From Agrostemma githago (Eukaryota; Streptophyta; Magnoliopsida; Caryophyllales; Caryophyllaceae), in the NCBI GenBank assembly GCA_958450325.1, contig OY288254.1, forward strand, positions 32,063,577 through 32,127,576: a DNA stretch of 64,000 nt, in the 5' to 3' direction. Below are positions 1 through 14,000 of the stretch, piece after piece. The notes under the pieces were generated by a model. It worked only from the letters and a program-made list of their open reading frames with translations, did not search any database and was not told the DNA's origin. How positions within the stretch are numbered: the stretch's first letter is position 1; each line of letters opens with the position of its first letter. The position numbers and the translations under genes are program-made.

Positions 1-30
1 GTTTGTTGCGGGTTTAGTGACCTTGAATAA

Positions 31-103
31 GGAAAAGGGTTTAGGGTTGGATTAGGCGGAGCCGCGAAGCGGGTTCGCCTAATCCAACCCTAAACCCTTT
101 TCC
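31..103. repeat. Telomere-motif dyad of the monomer (representative copy)
   Basis: First full copy of the inverted repeat found in every monomer. The left arm starts GGAAAAGGGTTTAGGGTTGG and continues ATTAGGCGG. The right arm is its reverse complement, from CCGCCTAATCC through AACCCTAAACCC to CTTTTCC. The centre here is a GC-rich loop/stem, AGCCGCGAAGCGGGT, varying between copies (GAAGCGGG, GAAGTGGG, GAAGCAGG, GAAGCAAG). Arms are about 29 bp, and the stem extends to about 35 bp where the centre also pairs. Each arm holds a 12-base run that matches the plant telomere repeat exactly (AACCCTAAACCC or its complement), which also fits the telo-box motif. That the dyad forms a cruciform, or an RNA hairpin if transcribed, is inference. 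Confidence 0.95.
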
Positions 104-2011
104 GTCCCGTCTTATGCAGTACCCTATTCTTAAGGTTCAGTGCCCCATCTTTGAATCACATTCACGACAGGGTTCACCAATACCCTCTTAGGGTTAAGTT
201 TGTTGCGGGTTTAGTGACCACGAATAAGGAAAAGGGTTAAGGGTTGGATTAGGCGGAGCCGCGAAGCGGGTCCGCCAAATCCAACCCTAAACCCTTTTCC
301 GTTCCGTATTATGCAGTACCCTACTCTTAAGGTTCAGTGCCCCATCTTTGAATCACATCCACGACAGGGTTCACCAATACCCTCTTAGGGTTCAGTTTTT
401 TGCGGGTTTAGTGACCTTGAATAAGGAAAAGGGTTTTGGGTTGGATTAGGCGGAGCCGCGAAATGGGTCCGCCTAATCCAACCCTAAACCCTTTTCCGTC
501 CCGTCTTACGCAGTACCCTACTCTTAAGGTTCAGTGCCCCATCTTTGAATCACATTCACGACAGGGTTCACCAATACCCTCTTAGGGTTAAGTTTGTTGC
601 GGGTTTAGTGACCACGAATAAGGAAAAGGGTTTAGGGTTGGATTAGGCGGAGCCGCGAAGCGGGTCCGCCAAATCCAACCCTAAACCCTTTTCCGTCCCG
701 TATTATGCAGTACCCTACTCTTAAGGTTCAGTGCCCCATCTTTGAATCACATCCACGACAGGGTTCACCAATACCCTCTTAGGGTTCAGTTTTTTGCGGG
801 TTTAGTGACCTTGAATAAGGAAAAGGGTTTAGGGTTGGATTAGGCGGAGCCGCGAAGTGGGTCCGCCTAATTCAACCCTAAACCCTTTTCCGTCCCGTCT
901 TACGCAGTACCCTACTCTTAAGGTTCAGTGCCCCATCTTTGAATCACATCCACGACAGGGTTCACCAATACCCTCTTAGGGTTCAGTTTGTTGCGGGTTT
1001 AGTGACCTTGAATAAGGAAAAGGGTTTAGGGTTGGATTTGGCGGAGCCGCGAAGCAGGTCCGCCTAATCCAACCCTAAACCCTTTTCCGTCCCGTATTAT
1101 GCAGTACCCTACTCTTAAGGTTCAGTGCCCCATCTTTGAATCACATCCACGAAAGGGTTCACCAATACCCTCTTAGGGTTCAGTTTTTTGCGGGTTTAGT
1201 GACCTTGAATAAGGAAAAGGGTTTAGGGTTGGATTAGGCGGAGCCGCGAAGTGGGTCCGCCTAATCCAACCCTAAACCCTTTTCCGTCCCGTCTTACGCA
1301 GTACCCTACTCTTAAGGTTCAGTGCCCCATCTTTGAATCACATCCACGACAGGGTTCACCAATACCCTCTTAGGGTTCAGTTTTTTGCGGGTTTAGTGAC
1401 CATGAATAAGGAAAAGGGTTTAGGGTTGGATTAGGCGAAGCCGCGAAGCGGGTCCGCCTAATCCAACCCTAAACCCTTTTCCGTCCCGTATTATGCAGTA
1501 CCCTACTCTTAAGGTTCAGTGCCCCATCTTTGAATCACATCCACGACAGGGTTCACCAATACCCTCTTACGGTTCAGTTTGTTGCGGGTTTAGTGACCTT
1601 GAATAAGGAAAAGGGTTTAGGGTTGGATTAGGCGGAGCCGCGAAGCAAGTCCGCCTAATCCAACCCTAAACCCTTTTCCGTCCCGTATTATGCAGTACCC
1701 TACTCTTAAGGTTCAGTGCCCCATCTTTGAATCACATCCACGAAAGGGTTCACCAATACCCTCTTAGGGTTCAGTTTTTTGCGGGTTTAGTGACCTTGAA
1801 TAAGGAAAAGGGTTTAGGGTTGGATTAGGCGGAGCCGCGAAGTGGGTCTGCCTAATCCAACCCTAAACCCTTTTCCGTCCCGTCTTACGCAGTACCCTAC
1901 TCTTAAGGTTCAGTGCCCCATCTTTGAATCACATCCACGACAGGGTTCACCAATACCCTCTTAGGGTTCAGTTTTTTGCGGGTTTAGTGACCTTGAATAA
2001 GGAAAAGGGTT

Positions 2012-5000
2012 TTGGGTTGGATTAGGCGGAGCCGCGAAGTGGGTCCGCCTAATCCAACCCTAAACCCTTTTCCGTCCCGTCTTACGCAGTACCCTACTCT
2101 TAAGGTTCAGTGCCCCATCTTTGAATCACATTCACGACAGGGTTCACCAATACCCTCTTACGGTTCAGTTTGTTGCGGGTTTAGTGACCTTGAATAAGGA
2201 AAAGGGTTTAGGGTTGGATTAGGCGGAGCCGCAAAGCGGGTCCGCCTAATCCAACCTAAACCCTTTTCCGTCCTTGAATAAGGAAAAGGGTTTAGGGTTG
2301 GATTAGGCGGAGCCGCGAAGCGGGTCCGCCAAATCCAACCCTAAACCCTTTTCCGTCCCGTATTATGCAGTACCCTACTATTAAGGTTCAGTGCCCCATC
2401 TTTGAATCACATCCACGACAGGGTTCACCAATACCCTCTTAGGGTTCAGTTTTTTGCGGGTTTAGTGACCTTGAATAAGGAAAAGGGTTTAGGGTTGGAT
2501 TAGGCGGAGCCGCGAAGTGGGTCCGCCAAATCCAACCCTAAACCCTTTTCCGTCCCGTATTATGCAGTACCCTACTCTTAAGGTTCAGTGCCCCATCTTT
2601 GAATCACATCCACGACAGGGTTCACCAATACCCTCTTAGGGTTCAGTTTTTTGCGGGTTTAGTGACCTTGAATAAGGAAAAGGGTTTAGGGTTGGATTAG
2701 GCGGAGCCGCGAAGTGGGTCCGCCTAATTCAACCCTAAACCCTTTTCCGTCCCGTCTTACGCAGTACCCTACTCTTAAGGTTCAGTGCCCCATCTTTGAA
2801 TCACATCCACGACAGGGTTCACCAATACCCTCTTAGGGTTCAGTTTGTTGCGGGTTTAGTGACCTTGAATAAGGAAAAGGGTTTAGGGTTGGATTTGGCG
2901 GAGCCGCGAAGCAGGTCCGCCTAATCCAACCCTAAACCCTTTTCCGTCCCGTATTATGCAGTACCCTACTCTTAAGGTTCAGTGCCCCATCTTTGAATCA
3001 CATCCACGAAAGGGTTCACCAATACCCTCTTAGGGTTCAGTTTTTTGCGGGTTTAGTGACCTTGAATAAGGAAAAGGGTTTAGGGTTGGATTAGGCGGAG
3101 CCGCGAAGTGGGTCCGCCTAATCCAACCCTAAACCCTTTTCCGTCCCGTCTTACGCAGTACCCTACTCTTAAGGTTCAGTGCCCCATCTTTGAATCACAT
3201 CCACGACAGGGTTCACCAATACCCTCTTAGGGTTCAGTTTTTTGCGGGTTTAGTGACCATGAATAAGGAAAAGGGTTTAGGGTTGGATTAGGCGAAGCCG
3301 CGAAGCGGGTCCGCCTAATCCAACCCTAAACCCTTTTCCGTCCCGTATTATGCAGTACCCTACTCTTAAGGTTCAGTGCCCCATCTTTGAATCACATTCA
3401 CGACAGGGTTCACCAATACCCTCTTAGGGTTAAGTTTGTTGCGGGTTTAGTGACCACGAATAAGGAAAAGGGTTTAGGGTTGGATTAGGCGGAGCCGCGA
3501 AGCGGGTCCGCCAAATCCAACCCTAAACCCTTTTCCGTCCCGTATTATGCAGTACCCTACTCTTAAGGTTCAGTGCCCCATCTTTGAATCACATCCACGA
3601 CAGGGTTCACCAATACCCTCTTAGGGTTCAGTTTTTTGCGGGTTTAGTGACCTTGAATAAGGAAAAGGGTTTAGGGTTGGATTAGGCGGAGCCGCGAAGT
3701 GGGTCCGCCTAATTCAACCCTAAACCCTTTTCCGTCCCGTCTTACGCAGTACCCTACTCTTAAGGTTCAGTGCCCCATCTTTGAATCACATCCACGACAG
3801 GGTTCACCAATACCCTCTTAGGGTTCAGTTTGTTGCGGGTTTAGTGACCTTGAATAAGGAAAAGGGTTTAGGGTTGGATTAGGCGGAGCCGCGAAGCAGG
3901 TCCGCCTAATCCAACCCTAAACCCTTTTCCGTCCCGTATTATGCAGTACCCTACTCTTAAGGTTCAGTGCCCCATCTTTGAATCACATCCACGAAAGGGT
4001 TCACCAATACCCTCTTAGGGTTCAGTTTTTTGCGGGTTTAGTGACCTTGAATAAGGAAAAGGGTTTAGGGTTGGATTAGGCGGAGCCGCGAAGTGGGTCC
4101 GCCTAATCCAACCCTAAACCCTTTTCCGTCCCGTCTTACGCAGTACCCTACTCTTAAGGTTCAGTGCCCCATCTTTGAATCACATCCACGACAGGGTTCA
4201 CCAATACCCTCTTAGGGTTCAGTTTTTTGCGGGTTTAGTGACCATGAATAAGGAAAAGGGTTTAGGGTTGGATTAGGCGAAGCCGCGAAGCGGGTCCGCC
4301 TAATCCAACCCTAAACCCTTTTCCGTCCCGTATTATGCAGTACCCTACTCTTAAGGTTCAGTGCCCCATCTTTGAATCACATCCACGACAGGGTTCACCA
4401 ATACCCTCTTACGGTTCAGTTTGTTGCGGGTTTAGTGACCTTGAATAAGGAAAAGGGTTTAGGGTTGGATTAGGCGGAGCCGCGAAGCAAGTCCGCCTAA
4501 TCCAACCCTAAACCCTTTTCCGTCCCGTATTATGCAGTACCCTACTCTTAAGGTTCAGTGCCCCATCTTTGAATCACATCCACGAAAGGGTTCACCAATA
4601 CCCTCTTAGGGTTCAGTTTTTTGCGGGTTTAGTGACCTTGAATAAGGAAAAGGGTTTAGGGTTGGATTAGGCGGAGCCGCGAAGTGGGTCCGCCTAATCC
4701 AACCCTAAATCCTTTTCCGTCCCGTCTTACGCAGTACCCTACTCTTAAGGTTCAGTGCCCCATCTTTGAATCACATCCACGACAGGGTTCACCAATACCC
4801 TCTTAGGGTTCAGTTTTTTGCGGGTTTAGTGACCATGAATAAGGAAAAGGGTTTAGGGTTGGATTAGGCGAAGCCGCGAAGCGGGTCCGCCTAATCCAAC
4901 CCTAAACCCTTTTCCGTCCCGTATTATGCAGTACCCTACTCTTAAGGTTCAGTGCCCCATCTTTGAATCACATTCACGACAGGGTTCACCAATACCCTCT

Positions 5001-8000
5001 TAGGGTTAAGTTTGTTGCGGGTTTAGTGACCACGAATAAGGAAAAGGGTTTAGGGTTGGATTAGGCGGAGCCGCGAAGCGGGTCCGCCAAATCCAACCCT
5101 AAACCCTTTTCCGTCCCGTATTATGCAGTACCCTACTCTTAAGGTTCAGTGCCCCATCTTTGAATCACATCCACGACAGGGTTCACCAATACCCTCTTAG
5201 GGTTCAGTTTTTTGCGGGTTTAGTGACCTTGAATAAGGAAAAGGGTTTAGGGTTGGATTAGGCGGAGCCGCGAAGTGGGTCCGCCTAATTCAACCCTAAA
5301 CCCTTTTCCGTCCCGTCTTACGCAGTACCCTACTCTTAAGGTTCAGTGCCCCATCTTTGAATCACATCCACGACAGGGTTCACCAATACCCTCTTAGGGT
5401 TCAGTTTGTTGCGGGTTTAGTGACCTTGAATAAGGAAAAGGGTTTAGGGTTGGATTAGGCGGAGCCGCGAAGCAGGTCCGCCTAATCCAACCCTAAACCC
5501 TTTTCCGTCCCGTATTATGCAGTACCCTACTCTTAAGGTTCAGTGCCCCATCTTTGAATCACATCCACGAAAGGGTTCACCAATACCCTCTTAGGGTTCA
5601 GTTTTTTGCGGGTTTAGTGACCTTGAATAAGGAAAAGGGTTTAGGGTTGGATTAGGCGGAGCCGCGAAGTGGGTCCGCCTAATCCAACCCTAAACCCTTT
5701 TCCGTCCCGTCTTACGCAGTACCCTACTCTTAAGGTTCAGTGCCCCATCTTTGAATCACATCCACGACAGGGTTCACCAATACCCTCTTAGGGTTCAGTT
5801 TTTTGCGGGTTTAGTGACCATGAATAAGGAAAAGGGTTTAGGGTTGGATTAGGCGAAGCCGCGAAGCGGGTCCGCCTAATCCAACCCTAAACCCTTTTCC
5901 GTCCCGTATTATGCAGTACCCTACTCTTAAGGTTCAGTGCCCCATCTTTGAATCACATCCACGACAGGGTTCACCAATACCCTCTTACGGTTCAGTTTGT
6001 TGCGGGTTTAGTGACCTTGAATAAGGAAAAGGGTTTAGGGTTGGATTAGGCGGAGCCGCGAAGCAAGTCCGCCTAATCCAACCCTAAACCCTTTTCCGTC
6101 CCGTATTATGCAGTACCCTACTCTTAAGGTTCAGTGCCCCATCTTTGAATCACATCCACGAAAGGGTTCACCAATACCCTCTTAGGGTTCAGTTTTTTGC
6201 GGGTTTAGTGACCTTGAATAAGGAAAAGGGTTTAGGGTTGGATTAGGCGGAGCCGCGAAGTGGGTCTGCCTAATCCAACCCTAAACCCTTTTCCGTCCCG
6301 TCTTACGCAGTACCCTACTCTTAAGGTTCAGTGCCCCATCTTTGAATCACATCCACGACAGGGTTCACCAATACCCTCTTAGGGTTCAGTTTTTTGCGGG
6401 TTTAGTGACCTTGAATAAGGAAAAGGGTTTTGGGTTGGATTAGGCGGAGCCGCGAAGTGGGTCCGCCTAATCCAACCCTAAACCCTTTTCCGTCCCGTCT
6501 TACGCAGTACCCTACTCTTAAGGTTCAGTGCCCCATCTTTGAATCACATTCACGACAGGGTTCACCAATACCCTCTTACGGTTCAGTTTGTTGCGGGTTT
6601 AGTGACCTTGAATAAGGAAAAGGGTTTAGGGTTGGATTAGGCGGAGCCGCAAAGCGGGTCCGCCTAATCCAACCTAAACCCTTTTCCGTCCTTGAATAAG
6701 GAAAAGGGTTTAGGGTTGGATTAGGCGGAGCCGCGAAGCGGGTCCGCCAAATCCAACCCTAAACCCTTTTCCGTCCCGTATTATGCAGTACCCTACTCTT
6801 AAGGTTCAGTGCCCCATCTTTGAATCACATCCACGACAGGGTTCACCAATACCCTCTTAGGGTTCAGTTTTTTGCGGGTTTAGTGACCTTGAATAAGGAA
6901 AAGGGTTTAGGGTTGGATTAGGCGGAGCCGCGAAGTGGGTCCGCCTAATCCAACCCTAAACCCTTTTCCGTCCCGTCTTACGCAGTACCCTACTCTTAAG
7001 GTTCAGTGCCCCATCTTTGAATCACATCCACGACAGGGTTCACCAATACCCTCTTAGGGTTCAGTTTGTTGCGGGTTTAGTGACCTTGAATAAGGAAAAG
7101 GGTTTACGGTTGGATTAGGCGGAGCCGCGAAGCAGGTCCGCCTAATCCAACCCTAAACCCTTTTCCGTCCCGTATTATGCAGTACCCTACTCTTAAGGTT
7201 CAGTGCCCCATCTTTGAATCACATCCACGAAAGGGTTCACCAATACCCTCTTAGGGTTCAGTTTTTTGCGGGTTTAGTGACCTTGAATAAGGAAAAGGGT
7301 TTAGGGTTGGATTAGGCGGAGCCGCGAAGTGGGTCCGCCTAATCCAACCCTAAACCCTTTTCCGTCCCGTCTTACGCAGTACCCTACTCTTAAGGTTCAG
7401 TGCCCCATCTTTGAATCACATCCACGACAGGGTTCACCAATACCCTCTTAGGGTTCAGTTTTTTGCGGGTTTAGTGACCATGAATAAGGAAAAGGGTTTA
7501 GGGTTGGATTAGGCGAAGCCGCGAAGCGGGTCCGCCTAATCCAACCCTAAACCCTTTTCCGTCCCGTATTATGCAGTACCCTACTCTTAAGGTTCAGTGC
7601 CCCATCTTTGAATCACATTCACGACAGGGTTCACCAATACCCTCTTAGGGTTAAGTTTGTTGCGGGTTTAGTGACCACGAATAAGGAAAAGGGTTTAGGG
7701 TTGGATTAGGCGGAGCCGCGAAGCGGGTCCGCCAAATCCAACCCTAAACCCTTTTCCGTCCCGTATTATGCAGTACCCTACTCTTAAGGTTCAGTGCCCC
7801 ATCTTTGAATCACATCCACGACAGGGTTCACGAATACCCTCTTAGGGTTCAGTTTTTTGCGGGTTTAGTGACCTTGAATAAGGAAAAGGGTTTAGGGTTG
7901 GATTAGGCGGAGCCGCGAAGTGGGTCCGCCTAATTCAACCCTAAACCCTTTTCCGTCCCGTCTTACGCAGTACCCTACTCTTAAGGTTCAGTGCCCCATC

Positions 8001-11000
8001 TTTGAATCACATCCACGACAGGGTTCACCAATACCCTCTTAGGGTTCAGTTTGTTGCGGGTTTAGTGACCTTGAATAAGGAAAAGGGTTTAGGGTTGGAT
8101 TAGGCGGAGCCGCGAAGCAGGTCCGCCTAATCCAACCCTAAACCCTTTTCCGTCCCGTATTATGCAGTACCCTACTCTTAAGGTTCAGTGCCCCATCTTT
8201 GAATCACATCCACGAAAGGGTTCACCAATACCCTCTTAGGGTTCAGTTTTTTGCGGGTTTAGTGACCTTGAATAAGGAAAAGGGTTTAGGGTTGGATTAG
8301 GCGGAGCCGCGAAGTGGGTCCGCCTAATCCAACCCTAAACCCTTTTCCGTCCCGTCTTACGCAGTACCCTACTCTTAAGGTTCAGTGCCCCATCTTTGAA
8401 TCACATCCACGACAGGGTTCACCAATACCCTCTTAGGGTTCAGTTTTTTGCGGGTTTAGTGACCATGAATAAGGAAAAGGGTTTAGGGTTGGATTAGGCG
8501 AAGCCGCGAAGCGGGTCCGCCTAATCCAACCCTAAACCCTTTTCCGTCCCGTATTATGCAGTACCCTACTCTTAAGGTTCAGTGCCCCATCTTTGAATCA
8601 CATCCACGACAGGGTTCACCAATACCCTCTTACGGTTCAGTTTGTTGCGGGTTTAGTGACCTTGAATAAGGAAAAGGGTTTAGGGTTGGATTAGGCGGAG
8701 CCGCGAAGCAAGTCCGCCTAATCCAACCCTAAACCCTTTTCCGTCCCGTATTATGCAGTACCCTACTCTTAAGGTTCAGTGCCCCATCTTTGAATCACAT
8801 CCACGAAAGGGTTCACCAATACCCTCTTAGGGTTCAGTTTTTTGCGGGTTTAGTGACCTTGAATAAGGAAAAGGGTTTAGGGTTGGATTAGGCGGAGCCG
8901 CGAAGTGGGTCTGCCTAATCCAACCCTAAACCCTTTTCCGTCCCGTCTTACGCAGTACCCTACTCTTAAGGTTCAGTGCCCCATCTTTGAATCACATCCA
9001 CGACAGGGTTCACCAATACCCTCTTAGGGTTCAGTTTTTTGCGGGTTTAGTGACCTTGAATAAGGAAAAGGGTTTTGGGTTGGATTAGGCGGAGCCGCGA
9101 AGTGGGTCCGCCTAATCCAACCCTAAACCCTTTTCCGTCCCGTCTTACGCAGTACCCTACTCTTAAGGTTCAGTGCCCCATCTTTGAATCACATTCACGA
9201 CAGGGTTCACCAATACCCTCTTACGGTTCAGTTTGTTGCGGGTTTAGTGACCTTGAATAAGGAAAAGGGTTTAGGGTTGGATTAGGCGGAGCCGCAAAGC
9301 GGGTCCGCCTAATCCAACCTAAACCCTTTTCCGTCCTTGAATAAGGAAAAGGGTTTAGGGTTGGATTAGGCGGAGCCGCGAAGCGGGTCCGCCAAATCCA
9401 ACCCTAAACCCTTTTCCGTCCCGTATTATGCAGTACCCTACCCTTAAGGTTCAGTGCCCCATCTTTGAATCACATCCACGACAGGGTTCACCAATACCCT
9501 CTTAGGGTTCAGTTTTTTGCGGGTTTAGTGACCTTGAATAAGGAAAAGGGTTTAGGGTTGGATTAGGCGGAGCCGCGAAGTGGGTCCGCCTAATCCAACC
9601 CTAAACCCTTTTCCGTCCCGTCTTACGCAGTACCCTACTCTTAAGGTTCAGTGCCCCATCTTTGAATCACATCCACGACAGGGTTCACCAATACCCTCTT
9701 AGGGTTCAGTTTGTTGCGGGTTTAGTGACCTTGAATAAGGAAAAGGGTTTAGGGTTGGATTAGGCGGAGCCGCGAAGCAGGTCCGCCTAATCCAACCCTA
9801 AACCCTTTTCCGTCCCGTATTATGCAGTACCCTACTCTTAAGGTTCAGTGCCCCATCTTTGAATCACATCCACGAAAGGGTTCACCAATACCCTCTTAGG
9901 GTTCAGTTTTTTGCGGGTTTAGTGACCTTGAATAAGGAAAAGGGTTTAGGGTTGGATTAGGCGGAGCCGCGAAGTGGGTCCGCCTAATCCAACCCTAAAC
10001 CCTTTTCCGTCCCGTCTTACGCAGTACCCTACTCTTAAGGTTCAGTGCCCCATCTTTGAATCACATTCACGACATGGTTCACCAATACCCTCTTACGGTT
10101 CAGTTTGTTGCGGGTTTAGTGACCTTGAATAAGGAAAAGGGTTTAGGGTTGGATTAGGCGGAGCCGCAAAGCGGGTCCGCCTAATCCAACCTAAACCCTT
10201 TTCCGTCCTTGAATAAGGAAAAGGGTTTAGGGTTGGATTAGGCGGAGCCGCGAAGCGGGTCCGCCAAATCCAACCCTAAACCCTTTTCCGTCCCGTATTA
10301 TGCAGTACCCTACCCTTAAGGTTCAGTGCCCCATCTTTGAATCACATCCACGACAGGGTTCACCAATACCCTCTTAGGGTTCAGTTTTTTGCGGGTTTAG
10401 TGACCTTGAATAAGGAAAAGGGTTTAGGGTTGGATTAGGCGGAGCCGCGAAGTGGGTCCGCCTAATTCAACCCTAAACCCTTTTCCGTCCCGTCTTACGC
10501 AGTACCCTACTCTTAAGGTTCAGTGCCCCATCTTTGAATCACATCCACGACAGGGTTCACCAATACCCTCTTAGGGTTCAGTTTGTTGCGGGTTTAGTGA
10601 CCTTGAATAAGGAAAAGGGTTTAGGGTTGGATTAGGCGGAGCCGCGAAGCAGGTCCGCCTAATCCAACCCTAAACCCTTTTCCGTCCCGTATTATGCAGT
10701 ACCCTACTCTTAAGGTTCAGTGCCCCATCTTTGAATCACATCCACGAAAGGGTTCACCAATACCCTCTTAGGGTTCAGTTTTTTGCGGGTTTAGTGACCT
10801 TGAATAAGGAAAAGGGTTTAGGGTTGGATTAGGCGGAGCCGCGAAGTGGGTCCGCCTAATCCAACCCTAAACCCTTTTCCGTCCCGTCTTACGCAGTACC
10901 CTACTCTTAAGGTTCAGTGCCCCATCTTTGAATCACATCCACGACAGGGTTCACCAATACCCTCTTAGGGTTCAGTTTTTTGCGGGTTTAGTGACCATGA

Positions 11001-14000
11001 ATAAGGAAAAGGGTTTAGGGTTGGATTAGGCGAAGCCGCGAAGCGGGTCCGCCTAATCCAACCCTAAACCCTTTTCCGTCCCGTATTATGCAGTACCCTA
11101 CTCTTAAGGTTCAGTGCCCCATCTTTGAATCACATCCACGACAGGGTTCACCAATACCCTCTTACGGTTCAGTTTGTTGCGGGTTTAGTGACCTTGAATA
11201 AGGAAAAGGGTTTAGGGTTGGATTAGGCGGAGCCGCAAAGCGGGTCCGCCTAATCCAACCTAAACCCTTTTCCGTCCTTGAATAAGGAAAAGGGTTTAGG
11301 GTTGGATTAGGCGGAGCCGCGAAGCGGGTCCGCCAAATCCAACCCTAAACCCTTTTCCGTCCCGTATTAAGCAGTACCCTACTCTTAAGGTTCAGTGCCC
11401 CATCTTTGAATCACATCCACGACAGGGTTCACCAATACCCTCTTAGGGTTCAGTTTTTTGCGGGTTTAGTGACCTTGAATAAGGAAAAGGGTTTAGGGTT
11501 GGATTAGGCGGAGCCGCGAAGTGGGTCCGCCTAATTCAACCCTAAACCCTTTTCCGTCCCGTCTTACGCAGTACCCTACTCTTAAGGTTCAGTGCCCCAT
11601 CTTTGAATCACATCCACGACAGGGTTCACCAATACCCTCTTAGGGTTCAGTTTGTTGCGGGTTTAGTGACCTTGAATAAGGAAAAGGGTTTAGGGTTGGA
11701 TTAGGCGGAGCCGCGAAGCAGGTCCGCCTAATCCAACCCTAAACCCTTTTCCGTCCCGTATTATGCAGTACCCTACTCTTAAGGTTCAGTGCCCCATCTT
11801 TGAATCACATCCACGAAAGGGTTCACCAATACCCTCTTAGGGTTCAGTTTTTTGCGGGTTTAGTGACCTTGAATAAGGAAAAGGGTTTAGGGTTGGATTA
11901 GGCGGAGCCGCGAAGTGGGTCCGCCTAATCCAACCCTAAACCCTTTTCCGTCCCGTCTTACGCAGTACCCTACTCTTAAGGTTCAGTGCCCCATCTTTGA
12001 ATCACATCCACGACAGGGTTCACCAATACCCTCTTAGGGTTCAGTTTTTTGCGGGTTTAGTGACCATGAATAAGGAAAAGGGTTTAGGGTTGGATTAGGC
12101 GAAGCCGCGAAGCGGGTCCGCCTAATCCAACCCTAAACCCTTTTCCGTCCCGTATTATGCAGTACCCTACTCTTAAGGTTCAGTGCCCCATCTTTGAATC
12201 ACATCCACGACAGGGTTCACCAATACCCTCTTACGGTTCAGTTTGTTGCGGGTTTAGTGACCTTGAATAAGGAAAAGGGTTTAGGGTTGGATTAGGCGGA
12301 GCCGCGAAGCAAGTCCGCCTAATCCAACCCTAAACCCTTTTCCGTCCCGTATTATGCAGTACCCTACTCTTAAGGTTCAGTGCCCCATCTTTGAATCACA
12401 TCCACGAAAGGGTTCACCAATACCCTCTTAGGGTTCAGTTTTTTGCGGGTTTAGTGACCTTGAATAAGGAAAAGGGTTTAGGGTTGGATTAGGCGGAGCC
12501 GCGAAGTGGGTCTGCCTAATCCAACCCTAAACCCTTTTCCGTCCCGTCTTACGCAGTACCCTACTCTTAAGGTTCAGTGCCCCATCTTTGAATCACATCC
12601 ACGACAGGGTTCACCAATACCCTCTTAGGGTTCAGTTTTTTGCGGGTTTAGTGACCTTGAATAAGGAAAAGGGTTTAGGGTTGGATTAGGCGGAGCCGCG
12701 AAGTGGGTCTGCCTAATCCAACCCTAAACCCTTTTCCGTCCCGTCTTACGCAGTACCCTACTCTTAAGGTTCAGTGCCCCATCTTTGAATCACATCCACG
12801 ACAGGGTTCACCAATACCCTCTTAGGGTTCAGTTTTTTGCGGGTTTAGTGACCTTGAATAAGGAAAAGGGTTTTGGGTTGGATTAGGCGGAGCCGCGAAG
12901 TGGGTCCGCCTAATCCAACCCTAAACCCTTTTCCGTCCCGTCTTACGCAGTACCCTACTCTTAAGGTTCAGTGCCCCATCTTTGAATCACATTCACGACA
13001 GGGTTCACCAATACCCTCTTACGGTTCAGTTTGTTGCGGGTTTAGTGACCTTGAATAAGGAAAAGGGTTTAGGGTTGGATTAGGCGGAGCCGCAAAGCGG
13101 GTCCGCCTAATCCAACCTAAACCCTTTTCCGTCCTTGAATAAGGAAAAGGGTTTAGGGTTGGATTAGGCGGAGCCGCGAAGCGGGTCCGCCAAATCCAAC
13201 CCTAAACCCTTTTCCGTCCCGTATTATGCAGTACCCTACTCTTAAGGTTCAGTGCCCCATCTTTGAATCACATCCACGACAGGGTTCACCAATACCCTCT
13301 TAGGGTTCAGTTTTTTGCGGGTTTAGTGACCTTGAATAAGGAAAAGGGTTTAGGGTTGGATTAGGCGGAGCCGCGAAGTGGGTCCGCCTAATCCAACCCT
13401 AAACCCTTTTCCGTCCCGTCTTACGCAGTACCCTACTCTTAAGGTTCAGTGCCCCATCTTTGAATCACATCCACGACAGGGTTCACCAATACCCTCTTAG
13501 GGTTCAGTTTGTTGCGGGTTTAGTGACCTTGAATAAGGAAAAGGGTTTACGGTTGGATTAGGCGGAGCCGCGAAGCAGGTCCGCCTAATCCAACCCTAAA
13601 CCCTTTTCCGTCCCGTATTATGCAGTACCCTACTCTTAAGGTTCAGTGCCCCATCTTTGAATCACATCCACGAAAGGGTTCACCAATACCCTCTTAGGGT
13701 TCAGTTTTTTGCGGGTTTAGTGACCTTGAATAAGGAAAAGGGTTTAGGGTTGGATTAGGCGGAGCCGCGAAGTGGGTCCGCCTAATCCAACCCTAAACCC
13801 TTTTCCGTCCCGTCTTACGCAGTACCCTACTCTTAAGGTTCAGTGCCCCATCTTTGAATCACATCCACGACAGGGTTCACCAATACCCTCTTAGGGTTCA
13901 GTTTTTTGCGGGTTTAGTGACCATGAATAAGGAAAAGGGTTTAGGGTTGGATTAGGCGAAGCCGCGAAGCGGGTCCGCCTAATCCAACCCTAAACCTTTT

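Noticed and set aside
2012..2197. A 61-residue open frame repeated about 16 times across the left array
   Set aside because: It begins at a TTG, runs through the palindrome and satellite unique part, and exists only where a variant monomer lacks the usual stop. Its spacing is that of the higher-order repeat. It is useful as a marker but is not a gene.
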